Shown: positions 37,950-46,410, counted from the stretch's first letter. The stretch: 64,000 bases of DNA from Gordonia zhenghanii (GCF_021738965.1 NZ_JAKKOQ010000008.1:186001-250000), one strand, 5' to 3'. Translations and numbers: made by a program. The notes: a model not told the origin generated them from the sequence alone.

Positions 37950-38703
37950 GGGGCCGCCCCTGCCCCGGCAGGCCGGAGTGGTCGGTGCGGATCATGATCG
38001 CGCCGCACTCCTCGCACCGCAGCACCTCGTCTTCGTCGGCCGCGGCGATCCGTGACAATGTGCGCGGGTCCAGTTCCATCCGGCATGCGCCGCATCGACG
38101 TGCTTGGACCAGGCCGGCTCCGACCTGGCCTCGTTGGCGGAGCTTCTCGTAGACACCGACGAGGTCGGCGTCGATCGTCGCCGCCAGAGCGGTCCGTCGC
38201 TCGGTGAGGTCGGCCGACCTCGCGTCGACGGTCTGCGCCGCCGCGTCGCGCTTGGCGACGAGGTCGAGTTCGTTCTCGGTCAGGGTCAGCAACGTCGCCT
38301 CGGCCCGGTCGGCCTCGGTCGACGTCGCCTCCTGCTGTTCCATGAGCTCGAGCATCTCGCCTTCGAGAGCGTCGCGGCGACGCTCGAGCGATTCGAGTTC
38401 CCGCTGCAACTCGGCGATCGCCTTGTGTCCCGTCGTTCCGGCCTCGATCGCCGCTTTGTCGCGAGCGACGTGGTCGGCCATCCCGGACAGTTCGCGGTCG
38501 AACCGTTCGTACACCACTGTGAGGTCGTCGACCGCTACCCGCGACGCGGCGACGTCGTCGCGCGCCGCGTCGAGCTTCGTCGCCAGTTCGGCGAGCTGGG
38601 CGTCCTCGGGCAGGTTCTTACGACTGTGCGCGGTCTTCGCGATCTCGGCATCGAGGTCGGCGAGGTCGAGCAGCGTTCGCTGCTCGGCGGCAGAGGCTTT
38701 CAT
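37942..38703 (-). CDS. Coiled-coil zinc-ribbon protein (C4-type, DUF164/CdsZ-like family)
   Basis: A 253-aa protein whose first ~180 residues form a long coiled coil (heptads in DLDAEIAKTAHSRKNL, ELQRELESLERRRDALEGEM (20 shown), RAEATLLTLTENEL). The C-terminus has a zinc ribbon with CGAC and CEEC. Homologue of M. tuberculosis Rv2229c. Members are proposed to act as nucleic acid- or protein-binding adaptors; function is not established. ATG 38703 with AGGAG upstream was preferred to the in-frame TTG at 38709. It lies between the Nif3-like and histidine phosphatase genes, tightly packed in an operon. Confidence 0.88.
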   Translation of the reverse strand: MKASAAEQRTLLDLADLDAEIAKTAHSRKNLPEDAQLAELATKLDAARDDVAASRVAVDDLTVVYERFDRELSGMADHVARDKAAIEAGTTGHKAIAELQRELESLERRRDALEGEMLELMEQQEATSTEADRAEATLLTLTENELDLVAKRDAAAQTVDARSADLTERRTALAATIDADLVGVYEKLRQRGQVGAGLVQARRCGACRMELDPRTLSRIAAADEDEVLRCEECGAIMIRTDHSGLPGQGRPRE

Positions 38704-38715
38704 GGGCAACTCCTG

Positions 38716-39840
38716 TCACAGTGGTCGTCGGGCGACGACGCCGAACGGATCGGTGGGCGGCGCGAAGACGTTCGTCTCGCAGCCGAAGTCGGTGAGCAGC
38801 GCGGCGGCCTGGGCGCACCACGGGTATTCGGTGGACCAGTGGCCAGCATCGATCAGCGCCGGAGCCCCGTCGCGCCTGGCCTCGTCGACCACGTGATGAC
38901 GAAGGTCCCCCGTGACGTAGGCGTCGACGCCCGCGCGGGACGCGGCCGAGACGAGAGAGTCCCCGGCCCCGCCGCACACTGCGACCGTCTCAATCATGCC
39001 TGCGGGGTCGCCTGCCCCGCGCACCGGCCACGCCGCGGTCGGCAGCGAGGCGTCGACGTGGGCGACGAACTCGTCCAATCGCATCGGTACCGGGAGCCTG
39101 CCGATGCGACCCAGCCCGAGGTCGCTGTCGACGGGCGCCTGCTCGAAGACGTCGAATGCAGGCTCCTCGTACGGGTGCGCCCCGACGAGCGCGGTGAAGA
39201 CGTCGGATCGAATTCGGCGCGGCGCCACCATCTCCATACGCTCCTCGTCGACGCGAGTCAGCTCGCCGACGCCGCCGATCGCCGGGGACGCGCCGCCGAC
39301 AGGCAGGAACTGTCCGGTGCCGACCACGCCCCACCGGCAGTCGCGGTAGTCGCCGATCGCGCCCGCCCCGGCCGCGAACATCGCTTCGCTGACTTGGTCG
39401 ACGTTCCCCTCGGGAACCATGACCACCCATTTGTCGAGCGAAGCGGACGGTTCTGCGTTCAGCGGGACGGTGTCGCGAAGTCCGATGGCGTCCGCGAGAG
39501 CGTCCGACACCCCGGGTCGGGCCTTGTCCGCATTGGTGTGTGCCGAGTACAGGGCGCACCCGGACCTGATTAGCCGGTGGACGATTCGCCCTTTCGGGCT
39601 GTCGGCGCCGACGCCCGTCACTCCGCGCATCAGCAGCGGATGGTGTGCGAGCACGAGCTGCGCGCGGGTCGCGACGGCCTCGTCGACGACGGCGTCGGTC
39701 ACGTCGACGCAGACGAGCACCCGTTCGGCGGGCTCGTCCGGGTCGCCGCAGACCAGGCCGACCGCGTCCCACGATTCGGCGAGTCCCACCGGGTACGCTT
39801 GTTCCAGTCGCGCGATCACGTCCGAGAGTGTGCGGGTCAT
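38716..39840 (-). CDS. Nif3-like dinuclear metal centre protein (GTP cyclohydrolase I type 2-like)
   Basis: A 374-aa NIF3/YqfO family protein, like M. tuberculosis Rv2230c. Metal-binding motifs flank the protein: HHPLL (residues 65-69) near the N-terminus with AHTNAD, and the C-terminal GDLRHHVVDEA and DAGHWSTEYP. The middle section (about 130-240, DKWVVMVPEGNVDQVSEAMF as the first part) is the YqfO insert domain common in Gram-positives. Function unsettled. The ATG overlaps the stop of the upstream aminotransferase (ATGA). Confidence 0.88.
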   Translation of the reverse strand: MTRTLSDVIARLEQAYPVGLAESWDAVGLVCGDPDEPAERVLVCVDVTDAVVDEAVATRAQLVLAHHPLLMRGVTGVGADSPKGRIVHRLIRSGCALYSAHTNADKARPGVSDALADAIGLRDTVPLNAEPSASLDKWVVMVPEGNVDQVSEAMFAAGAGAIGDYRDCRWGVVGTGQFLPVGGASPAIGGVGELTRVDEERMEMVAPRRIRSDVFTALVGAHPYEEPAFDVFEQAPVDSDLGLGRIGRLPVPMRLDEFVAHVDASLPTAAWPVRGAGDPAGMIETVAVCGGAGDSLVSAASRAGVDAYVTGDLRHHVVDEARRDGAPALIDAGHWSTEYPWCAQAAALLTDFGCETNVFAPPTDPFGVVARRPL

Positions 39841-40913
39841 CTCGTCGGTGCTCCTGTCTCGAGTCGGTTCTTCACATCTTGCATGGCGTCGACGAGCGCA
39901 TCGGACACTTCGCGCGGACGGACCGCCAACCGCAGGTGATCGGCGTCCAGTCCCTCGAAGTTGGCGCAACTGCGCACCGAGAACCCCCGCGCGGCCAATT
40001 CGTGCTTCCACTGCCACGCCTGGGGGATCTTCACCATCACGTAGGGGGCGCGCGGCTCGGCCTCCGCCGCCAGCCCCAGTTCGGACAGTCGTGCGAGGAG
40101 ATGTGCACGTTCGTCGGCGACCTGGTGCGCTTGGCTGCGGGCGTACGCCTGCCCCTCGGGCCCCGCGCACGCGGCGAGGGCCGCGAGCGTCAGCGTTCCG
40201 ACGGCCCAGTGTCGTCGCCCCGCCGTCATCCGCGCGATGAGGTCCGGCGCCGCGAGCAGGTATCCGGCGCGGAGACCGGCGAGACCGAACGTCTTGGTGA
40301 CGGACCTGACGACGATCAGGTCGTCTGCGCGCTCGGCAGCCACCGACTCCGGTTCCCGCCGATCGCCGTCGAGGGTGAGGTCGGCGAACGCCTCGTCGAC
40401 CACGACGATGCGCCCCGGGCGCCGCAGCGCGAGGACGTCGGCCCGCGAGTGCAGCACAGAGGTCGGGTTGGTCGGGTTCCCGAAGACGACCAGGTCGGCG
40501 TCCTCTGGAATCACTGCGTCGGCGAGCCGCCACGGAGCGTCGAGGGTGACGTGGGTGATCCGGGCGTTCGACGCGGACAGCACTCGTTCGGGTTCGGTGA
40601 ACGACGGCGCGATCACGGCGACGTGCTGCGGCCGCAGGTGCGCGAGGAGTTCGAATCCCTCTGCCGCGCCGCCGAGCAGCAATACCTCGTCGGGACTCCG
40701 GTGGTGCACGTGCGCTACGAGGCGTGCCACGTCGTCGGCTTCGCGTGCGCTCGGATACGCGGCGAGGTCTGCGACTCGCTCTCGCAACATCCGCGCGATG
40801 AACTCGGGTGGCCCTGGTCGGACGTTGACCGCGAAGTCGACGAGCCCGGCCTGTGCGTCGGCGTCGCCGTGCCGGTCGCGGTCGCGCAGGTGGGATGGCA
40901 CGTCGACTGTCAT
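39837..40913 (-). CDS. cobC: CobC-like class I/II aminotransferase (threonine-phosphate decarboxylase family)
   Basis: A 358-aa PLP enzyme related to HisC and CobD/CobC L-threonine-O-3-phosphate decarboxylases. M. tuberculosis Rv2231c, called cobC, sits in the same place. Seen are GGAAEGFELLA (cofactor phosphate site), VFGNPTNPTS (N for the ring hydroxyl), VVDEAF (Asp for the pyridine nitrogen), the Schiff-base Lys207 in SVTKTFGLAGLRAGYL (16) and RLAVRP near the end. It could supply aminopropanol phosphate for cobinamide, fitting cobD and cobUT/cobS in this window; a histidinol-phosphate aminotransferase role is the alternative. ATG 40913 has TAGGCT at 8 nt. Confidence 0.82.
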   Translation of the reverse strand: MTVDVPSHLRDRDRHGDADAQAGLVDFAVNVRPGPPEFIARMLRERVADLAAYPSAREADDVARLVAHVHHRSPDEVLLLGGAAEGFELLAHLRPQHVAVIAPSFTEPERVLSASNARITHVTLDAPWRLADAVIPEDADLVVFGNPTNPTSVLHSRADVLALRRPGRIVVVDEAFADLTLDGDRREPESVAAERADDLIVVRSVTKTFGLAGLRAGYLLAAPDLIARMTAGRRHWAVGTLTLAALAACAGPEGQAYARSQAHQVADERAHLLARLSELGLAAEAEPRAPYVMVKIPQAWQWKHELAARGFSVRSCANFEGLDADHLRLAVRPREVSDALVDAMQDVKNRLETGAPTR

Positions 40914-40921
40914 GATCGTTC

Positions 40922-40927
40922 AGCCTA
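40922..40927 (-). promoter_or_regulatory. Possible -10 box of a leaderless promoter for the cobC-Nif3-zinc-ribbon-phosphatase operon
   Basis: TAGGCT on the minus strand, 8 nt from ATG 40913. Confidence 0.4.
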
Positions 40928-40943
40928 CGTGCACGATGGAACC

Positions 40944-41666
40944 ATGATCTCGGCCCCGACCATCCCCGGCCCCGTCTCGACCGGCCCCATGACGACGGAC
41001 ACCGTCCTGCTGTTCGACCTCGACGGCACCATCACGGACAGCTACCCGGGGATCAGCCGTTCGTTCCTGCACGCGCTCGAAGTCCTCGGCGAACCGGAGC
41101 CGCCCGCCGAGTTCCTGCAGACGATCGTCGGCCCACCGCTGGTCGAGTCGATGCGTGCGCTCGGGTACGACGAGGCGACGTCCGCCGCAGGCGTGCGCGC
41201 CTACCGGGCCCGATACGACGTCACGGGCTGGCTCGAGAACTCGGTCTACGACGGGATGGCCGAGTTGCTCGCCGACCTCGCCGACGCGGGCCGCACGATG
41301 GCGCTCGCGACGAGCAAGGACCAGCGCATCGCACGCAACATCCTCGATCACTTCGGGCTGACGTCGCACTTCGCGTTCGTCGGCGGAGCAGACGACGCCG
41401 CGGGGCGGCTGGGTAAGGCCGCCGTCGTCCGACATGTCCTCGACGCGTTGGACGCCGATCCGGACTCCGACCGACTCCTGATGATCGGCGACCGCTCGCA
41501 CGACGTCGACGGTGCCGCGTCCTGCCGGGTCCCGGCACTCGGCGTCCGATGGGGTTACGCTCACGCTGGAGAATTGGAGGACGCCCTCGTACACGCGGGC
41601 GGTCCGGGACACGACCGGCGGATCGTCGAGACGGTCCCTCAACTGCGAAAGGTACTCGGTGTCTGA
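40944..41666 (+). CDS. ptkA: HAD-superfamily hydrolase, PtkA-like
   Basis: A 240-aa HAD protein. Motif I is LLFDLDGTITDS with Asp25 and Asp27; motif II is ATSK; the conserved Lys and motif IV lie in GKAAVVRHVLDAL and MIGDRSHDVDGAA. In M. tuberculosis the neighbour of ptpA is PtkA (Rv2232), a HAD-fold protein reported as a tyrosine kinase acting on PtpA. Gene order suggests the same here, but a phosphoglycolate phosphatase-like role is equally readable from the motifs. ATG 40944 gives a 15-residue Pro-rich leader; ATG 40989 is the alternative. The 3' end overlaps ptpA by 8 nt. Confidence 0.78.
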   Translation: MISAPTIPGPVSTGPMTTDTVLLFDLDGTITDSYPGISRSFLHALEVLGEPEPPAEFLQTIVGPPLVESMRALGYDEATSAAGVRAYRARYDVTGWLENSVYDGMAELLADLADAGRTMALATSKDQRIARNILDHFGLTSHFAFVGGADDAAGRLGKAAVVRHVLDALDADPDSDRLLMIGDRSHDVDGAASCRVPALGVRWGYAHAGELEDALVHAGGPGHDRRIVETVPQLRKVLGV

Positions 41667-42162
41667 CAACGCTGCGGCTACGTCCGAAGACCGCGCCCTG
41701 CACATCTGTTTCGTCTGCTCCGGCAACATCTGCCGGTCGCCGATGGCGGCGTCGATCTTCGCGTACGCCGTCGAACAGGCCGGGCTGTCGGACCGCGTCC
41801 GGGTGACCAGCGCAGGCACCGGAGGCTGGCATGTCGGCGAGCCTGCGGACAACCGTGCTCGCACCGAACTGCTGGCGCACGGCTACTCCGATGCGCACAT
41901 CGCGTCCCAACTGACTCCCGACCGTCTGTCCGCCGACCTTCTCGTCGTCGCAGACCGCGGGCACGTGGCGGAGTTGGAGCGGAAGCGCCTCGGTGACCGT
42001 GTCCGACTGCTCCGCAGTTTCGCCCCAGACGAGGACGGCGACGAGGTGCCGGACCCCTATTACGGGACGCAGGACGACTTCGAATTGGTCCGTACCCAAG
42101 CGGAGGCCGCGATACCGGGCTTGATCGCGTGGACCGAGGAGACGCTGGCCACTCGAGCCTGA
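41659..42162 (+). CDS. ptpA: Low molecular weight protein-tyrosine phosphatase PtpA
   Basis: A 168-aa LMW-PTP (M. tuberculosis PtpA, Rv2234, is 163 aa). The phosphate loop is C20-S-G-N-I-C-R26 followed by SPMA, and the general-acid loop is DPYYG (PDPYYGTQDDFEL). In pathogenic mycobacteria it is secreted into the host cell; here no secretion signal is visible and its role would be in endogenous dephosphorylation. GTG 41659 overlaps the HAD gene by 8 nt, indicating translational coupling with its likely partner. Confidence 0.93.
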   Translation: MSDNAAATSEDRALHICFVCSGNICRSPMAASIFAYAVEQAGLSDRVRVTSAGTGGWHVGEPADNRARTELLAHGYSDAHIASQLTPDRLSADLLVVADRGHVAELERKRLGDRVRLLRSFAPDEDGDEVPDPYYGTQDDFELVRTQAEAAIPGLIAWTEETLATRA

Positions 42163-42166
42163 TCCG

Positions 42167-42172
42167 TATCCT
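42167..42172 (+). promoter_or_regulatory. -10 box of a possible leaderless SURF1 promoter
   Basis: TATCCT with 7 nt (GGAGGAC) to GTG 42180; the GGAGG could alternatively act as a closely spaced ribosome site. Confidence 0.4.
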
Positions 42173-42179
42173 GGAGGAC

Positions 42180-43130
42180 GTGCGCGTCCTCCGTTCGTTC
42201 CTCAAGCCCGGGTGGCTGCTGCTTCTGCTGTTCGTCATCGCGTTCGCGGCAGCATGTTTCGCGGTCCTCGCGCCGTGGCAGCTGGGAAAGAACAGCGACA
42301 CCGAGCACCGGAACGACCTGATCCGCGCCGCCGTCGACACCGACGCGGTGCCGATCGATCAGCTGGCTCCGGCCGGTCGCCCCCTCGACCCGAACAACGA
42401 GTGGCACGAGGTGACCCTGCGCGGGCGGTACCTGCCCGACGACCAGGTGATGCTGAGGTTCCGCTACGCGCAAGAGCGGCCAGCCATCGAAGCGTTGACG
42501 CCCTTCCAGATCGCCGGCTCGGACCGGACCATCCTGGTGAATCGAGGGATCGTCGCGAACAGCGAGAACGGCCAGGTCAGCATCCCTGCGCCACCGCTGG
42601 GCGACGTGAGCATCGCGGCCCGACTCCGTAAGTCGGAGGGCACGAGCCCGGGCAAGGAGCCGCGCACCGAAGGCGGCGAGTCCACGGCGTACACGATCGA
42701 CACCGCGCAACTCTCGCGCCTCACCGGCCTGTCGATGGACCCGTACTATCTGCAGCTCTCACCGAATCAGCCGGGATCACTCGGCGAGATCGAGCTTCCT
42801 CAGCTCGAGTCCGGCCCGTTCCTCTCCTACGGTCTGCAATGGCTAGCGTTCGGCGTGATGGTCCCGCTCGGCGCGGCGTACTTCATCTACAGCGAGGTCA
42901 AGGCCCGTCGCGCCCGTCGCGCCGAGGGCGATGACACCGCTGTCGTCGACGCTCCACCACCGACGAGCAAGTCCGAACGCGACCGCGTCCGTCAGGCGCT
43001 TCGCGAAACGGGTTTCCGCTCGGGCAACGATGTGCACGCTGCCCCGGGCACACAGATCGGCGACGGTTCGGCGAACACCGCCGACGACGATGCGGTGAAG
43101 ACGAGGCTGGCGCAGCGCTACGGCAAGTAG
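42180..43130 (+). CDS. SURF1 family cytochrome oxidase biogenesis protein
   Basis: A 316-aa SURF1 protein, which helps insert haem a into cytochrome c oxidase subunit I. It has the expected two-helix topology: an N-terminal segment (about 8-28, followed by WQLGKNSDTEHRNDLI) and a C-terminal segment at about 222-240 (LQWLAFGVMVPLGAAYFIY). Family motifs are WQLGK, GRYLPDDQV, ILVNRGIV and the late LQWLAFG. A long hydrophilic cytosolic tail after the second helix (about 75 residues) is typical of actinobacteria. M. tuberculosis Rv2235 is in the same place. The substrate enzyme includes CtaC and CtaF encoded at 3.4-5.0 kb. Overlaps cobD by 13 bp tail to tail. Confidence 0.88.
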   Translation: MRVLRSFLKPGWLLLLLFVIAFAAACFAVLAPWQLGKNSDTEHRNDLIRAAVDTDAVPIDQLAPAGRPLDPNNEWHEVTLRGRYLPDDQVMLRFRYAQERPAIEALTPFQIAGSDRTILVNRGIVANSENGQVSIPAPPLGDVSIAARLRKSEGTSPGKEPRTEGGESTAYTIDTAQLSRLTGLSMDPYYLQLSPNQPGSLGEIELPQLESGPFLSYGLQWLAFGVMVPLGAAYFIYSEVKARRARRAEGDDTAVVDAPPPTSKSERDRVRQALRETGFRSGNDVHAAPGTQIGDGSANTADDDAVKTRLAQRYGK

Positions 43131-44035
43131 CGTCCCGACCCGGCCCGAACCAGGACTGCCGCTGCTGCGCTGGCTCGCTGGACTCGGCGCGACAAGGCCA
43201 CTGCTGCACGCAGATCCGCGGCTGTCGGCGGCGGCCCGTCTCCGAGTCGCGGACGATCTTCGACGCCGTGCGCGTACTCGGTCCGCCCGCCGAGACTGAT
43301 TCCGAGGGCTCCGGCGAACGCCGCTTCGACTACGCCTGCGTTGGGGCTGGGATGACTGCCTGCGTCTCGCCGAACGGCGGTCCATACCTCGCGGGGACGG
43401 CCCGAAAGCGCTCCGACGATCGATGCCGTCACGCGGGCGGGGACCAGATTCGCGACGTCGTCGATCCGCGCTGAGGCCCATCCGAAACGGAGATACTTCT
43501 CCGACCGATACCCGACCATGGCGTCGAGGGTGTTCGCGGCTCGGTATCCGAGCATCCCGGGCGCTCCGGCCACCGCACCCCAGAACAGCGGCGCGACAGC
43601 GGCATCCGAGGTGTTCTCGGCGATCGACTCGAGCGCCGCACGGCAGATACCGGTCTCGTCGAGCCGCGTGGTGTCGCGGCCGACGAGTCCCGCGACCGCG
43701 GTCCGCGCGCCGTCGACGTCACCGGATTCGAGTGCGGCGGCGATCTCGTCGCCGATCCGGCACAGCGACGTTCCGCCGAGTGCGCTGAACGTGGCGGCCG
43801 CCGTCCCCGCAGTCCCGGCTCGTCGCGCGAGAACGCCGCACAGTGCACCGACGCCGATCCACCAGGCGGCGAACACCGCGCCGTGTGCACGATCGTCTCG
43901 ATAGAGGACGTTCTGTGATGCGGCGACCCCGCTGCCGAACACGGCGACCGGATGTCCCCGCTGGGGATCGGCGAACACCGAGTCGGCGAGAGCTCCGACG
44001 GCTGACCCGACGGCGTCGGTGTGACGGTGGCGCAT
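43118..44035 (-). CDS. cobD: Adenosylcobinamide-phosphate synthase CobD/CbiB
   Basis: A 305-aa membrane enzyme joining adenosylcobyric acid to aminopropanol (phosphate); M. tuberculosis CobD (Rv2236c) is 313 aa. Characteristic pieces are DSVFADPQRGHPVAVFG, ESIAENTSDAAVAPLFWG, GMLGYRAANTLDAMVGY, RFGWASARIDDVANLVPAR and SHPSPNAGVVEAAFAGALG. The family has four to five membrane segments. ATG 44035 has TACGAT at 6 nt. It provides the precursor for the CobU half of the 10.9 kb fusion. Confidence 0.93.
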   Translation of the reverse strand: MRHRHTDAVGSAVGALADSVFADPQRGHPVAVFGSGVAASQNVLYRDDRAHGAVFAAWWIGVGALCGVLARRAGTAGTAAATFSALGGTSLCRIGDEIAAALESGDVDGARTAVAGLVGRDTTRLDETGICRAALESIAENTSDAAVAPLFWGAVAGAPGMLGYRAANTLDAMVGYRSEKYLRFGWASARIDDVANLVPARVTASIVGALSGRPREVWTAVRRDAGSHPSPNAGVVEAAFAGALGISLGGRTEYAHGVEDRPRLGDGPPPTAADLRAAVALSRRVQRASAAAAVLVRAGSGRYLP

Positions 44036-44041
44036 CCGGTG

Positions 44042-44047
44042 ATCGTA
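44042..44047 (-). promoter_or_regulatory. -10 box of a leaderless cobD promoter
   Basis: TACGAT on the minus strand with 6 nt (CACCGG) to ATG 44035. Confidence 0.5.
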
Positions 44048-44058
44048 TCGACCGCCGA

Positions 44059-44064
44059 TATCAT
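44059..44064 (+). promoter_or_regulatory. -10 box of a possible leaderless promoter for the spermidine-synthase-like gene
   Basis: TATCAT with 8 nt to ATG 44073. Only 37 bp separate the two divergent start codons, so both promoters interlock. Confidence 0.4.
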
Positions 44065-44072
44065 CGGTGGTC

Positions 44073-44888
44073 ATGGCCGCCTCTCGCCCGACTCCCGAAG
44101 CCGGGGTCTTCGACATCTCCACCGGTACCGCCGAACTCGTGCACAGCGTGGACGGAGGCTGGCTGCTGTCGGTCAACGGTGCGCAGAGCAGTCACATCGA
44201 CCCGGACCGACCTGACGCACTGGATTTCGAGTACATGCGCCAGGCCTCGGCCGCCATCGTCGACCAGTACCCCGATCCGGCGACGCCCCTGCGCGTGCTG
44301 CATCTCGGGGCCGCGGCGTGTGCGCTCCCCCGGCGCCTCGCACACCGGTACCCGCAGTCGCGGCATGTCGCGGTCGAGATCGACGCCGAACTGGCCCGTC
44401 TCGCACGCGAATGGTTCGACCTGCCGCGGGCGCCGAGGCTGCGGATCCGGGTCGGAGACGCCCGCGAGGTCACCGAGAGTCTGCGGGAGCAGACCCGCGA
44501 CGTGGTGATGCGCGACGCGTTCAGCGCGAGCGTCACTCCCGGGCATCTGACGACCGTCGAGTTCACTCGCGCCGTGCAGCGGGTCCTCGTGCCCGGCGGT
44601 CTCTACATCGCGAACTGCGGCGATCGCCGTGATCTGGCGTCGGTGCGCTCGGAGGTGTCGACGATCGCCGACGTCTTCGCGAACGTCGAACTCATCTCCG
44701 ACCCGTCGATGTTCAAAGGCCGACGCAGCGGGAACATCGTCGTCGTCGCAGGCGACGGCGACCTCCCCGAGTCAGCGGCCCTCGAACGGGCGCTTCGCGC
44801 CGATCCCGAACCGTCTCGCCTGATGACCGGTCGCGACGCCGCTGCGTTCGGCTCGGGAAAGATCCGTCGCGACGAGGCGTCCGAATAG
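44073..44888 (+). CDS. Spermidine synthase-like methyltransferase-fold protein
   Basis: A 271-aa Rossmann-fold protein of the spermidine/spermine synthase superfamily. The nucleotide-binding glycine loop is LRVLHLGAAACALPRRLA, the acidic strand-2 end is AVEIDAELARLARE, and the catalytic-region equivalent is RIRVGDAREVTESL, followed by VMRDAFSASVTPGHLTTVEF. The typical catalytic Asp/Tyr pair of true polyamine synthases is not clear, so a polyamine product is doubtful; fused MFS-spermidine synthase relatives of unknown function are common in actinobacteria. The start may be ATG 44073 or GTG 44067. Conserved neighbour of cobD in this group. Confidence 0.8.
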   Translation: MAASRPTPEAGVFDISTGTAELVHSVDGGWLLSVNGAQSSHIDPDRPDALDFEYMRQASAAIVDQYPDPATPLRVLHLGAAACALPRRLAHRYPQSRHVAVEIDAELARLAREWFDLPRAPRLRIRVGDAREVTESLREQTRDVVMRDAFSASVTPGHLTTVEFTRAVQRVLVPGGLYIANCGDRRDLASVRSEVSTIADVFANVELISDPSMFKGRRSGNIVVVAGDGDLPESAALERALRADPEPSRLMTGRDAAAFGSGKIRRDEASE

Positions 44889-44913
44889 GAGGCGAGGGGG
44901 ACGTCTTCCCCGT

Positions 44914-45726
44914 TCAGATCATGTAGTGCAGGCTGTCGACGATCGCCGATCCGAGGGCGACGTCGCCGTCGATGGTCACACTCGCCTCGGCCGCACCGGG
45001 CCGGCCGCCCGCGAGCCGCGTGTAGTCCGTGATCGTCGTCCGCAGCGTGACGTCGGCGGGACCGTCCAATTCGGGAACCAGAGCTGCCCGGTCGTCGACG
45101 GCGACGTGCACACGCATCGGCACCAGGCCGGTGAAGTCGAACGTGACGCGGCTTCCCTTCGGAGCCGAAGCCTTCTTGCCGACGATGTACGGCATGACTA
45201 CCGCCATCTCTTCCAACGCGAACCGGGCGGGCACCGGATCCGACGGCTCGCCTGCACCGACCGCATCGCGCAGGTCCACTTCGTGCACCCAGCTGTCGTA
45301 GGTCCGCACCCGCATGAATCGCCCGTAGCTCTCCGGGCCGACCGGCGTGACGGCGTCCGCATTCCACGCTTCGTCGTCCATCGCGGTCAGGTCGGCGATG
45401 CGCTTGGCCGTCATCGACCGATAGTCCGCCATCAACTCGGCCCGGCTGCGGGCACGATAATGGTCGAGCCACCGTTCGTTGAGCTCACCGATCGGATTCT
45501 TCACGTGGTCCAGTCCGGATACGTCGCGACCGGCGTCGGCTTCGAGCCCGTCGATCATGTTCTCGGTGCCGACGATGTGGGCGATGATGTCGCCGACCGA
45601 CCAGCCCGGCAGACCCGACTCGGACGAGAATTGTTCGTCGGAGAGATCGCTGACAAGCGTGTCGATCGTCGTCCACTGTGCGGCGAGCGCCGCGATGACC
45701 GGCGCCTTCTCGACTCGAGTCTTCAC
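44914..45726 (-). CDS. Maleylpyruvate isomerase family (DinB/MDMPI-like) protein, mycothiol-dependent type
   Basis: A 270-aa protein with an N-terminal MDMPI metal-binding helical bundle (about 10-150): GWSVGDIIAHIVGTENMI with a candidate metal-binding His, and RTYDSWVHEVDLRDAVG with the HxxD pair. The C-terminal ~100 residues form an SCP2-like domain (VHVAVDDRAALVPELDGPADVTL, quoted only in part: VDDRAALVPELDG). Family members act as mycothiol-dependent isomerases or S-transferases; the substrate is unknown. GTG 45726 has AGAGGA upstream. Convergent with the previous gene, 25 bp apart. Confidence 0.83.
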   Translation of the reverse strand: MKTRVEKAPVIAALAAQWTTIDTLVSDLSDEQFSSESGLPGWSVGDIIAHIVGTENMIDGLEADAGRDVSGLDHVKNPIGELNERWLDHYRARSRAELMADYRSMTAKRIADLTAMDDEAWNADAVTPVGPESYGRFMRVRTYDSWVHEVDLRDAVGAGEPSDPVPARFALEEMAVVMPYIVGKKASAPKGSRVTFDFTGLVPMRVHVAVDDRAALVPELDGPADVTLRTTITDYTRLAGGRPGAAEASVTIDGDVALGSAIVDSLHYMI

Positions 45727-45839
45727 GCGGTTATCCTCTCGCTGGGGCAGGCCTCGGTCGAGTCTACGAACACCGGTTTGAGCCCGCCACCGCGCACCCG
45801 ATATTGTTCTGTGGAGCCGCCGTTCCGACGACGGCCCAC

Positions 45840-45914
45840 GCGCGTATAGCTCAGCGGTAGAGCTCTGGTCTTACACACCAGCGGTCAGGGGTTCAAATCC
45901 CTTTGCGCGCACCA
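45840..45914 (+). tRNA. tRNA-Val (anticodon TAC)
   Basis: A complete cloverleaf: acceptor stem GCGCGTA paired with TGCGCGC (one G-T), D arm GCTC/GAGC, anticodon stem CTGGT/ACCAG around loop CTTACAC with anticodon TAC (reads GUA/GUG), T arm with TTCAAAT loop, and an encoded 3' CCA (45912-45914). Confidence 0.96.
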
Positions 45915-46000
45915 CGTTTGACCTGGTCAGTGGCAGTAACCATGCCACACAGCAGCACACCCACCCCCGGCACGACGACGCCGCATCCGCACCTTTCGGA

Positions 46001-46102
46001 CCGCACCCTCGCATACCTCGTCACACCTTCATTGCGTCTTAGCAGCCTGGGCGGAGGCTGCTAAGACGCAATGAGAGTGTGACGACGTATCTGAGTGTGC
46101 GG
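46001..46102. repeat. Long near-perfect palindrome, 48-nt arms with a 6-nt loop
   Basis: Arms 46001-46048 and 46055-46102 match at 42 of 48 positions; the central 18 nt (ATTGCGTCTTAGCAGCCT and its complement) are perfect, the loop is GGGCGG. It occupies most of the non-coding space (45915-46157) between tRNA-Val and the DUF3263 gene. It could form a cruciform or a strong RNA hairpin acting as terminator for the tRNA; it shows no ORF and no clear target-site duplication. Confidence 0.85.
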
Positions 46103-46157
46103 TGCGTGAATCGAGGCTGCGGCTCGCAACCTCAGTACCTAGGAGGGACGATCAGGT

Positions 46158-46406
46158 ATGTCCGCGTCCGAGTCACCCCACCCTGGGCCCGGAGAACTGT
46201 CCGCTGCTGACCGGGCGATCCTCGACCTGTCGCGGCGACACCACCGCACTGCCGAGGCCCACGCCGAAGCCGTCCAGGCCGAACTCGGCCTGTCGGTGAC
46301 CCGCTACTTCCAAGAACTCAACCGACTGCTCGACGACCCGGCAGCACTCGCGTACTCCCCGATCGTCGTCAAACGCATGCGGCGGCTCCGCGGACTAGGC
46401 CGATGA
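46158..46406 (+). CDS. Small DUF3263 family protein
   Basis: An 82-aa protein with the actinobacterial DUF3263 pattern: DRAILDLSRRHHRTAEAHAE, RYFQELNRLLDDPAALAY and the basic end RMRRLRGLG. Predicted mostly helical and basic at the C-terminus; it may bind nucleic acid, but function is unknown. AGGAGG lies 11 nt before ATG 46158. It is flanked by two tRNA genes and ends 4 nt before the convergent tRNA-Cys. Confidence 0.75.
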   Translation: MSASESPHPGPGELSAADRAILDLSRRHHRTAEAHAEAVQAELGLSVTRYFQELNRLLDDPAALAYSPIVVKRMRRLRGLGR

Positions 46407-46410
46407 CCAG

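Noticed and set aside
45915-46157. Insertion sequence or integrated element beside the tRNA genes
   Set aside because: The gap contains only the long palindrome; no integrase, attachment-site duplication or transposase remnant is visible.
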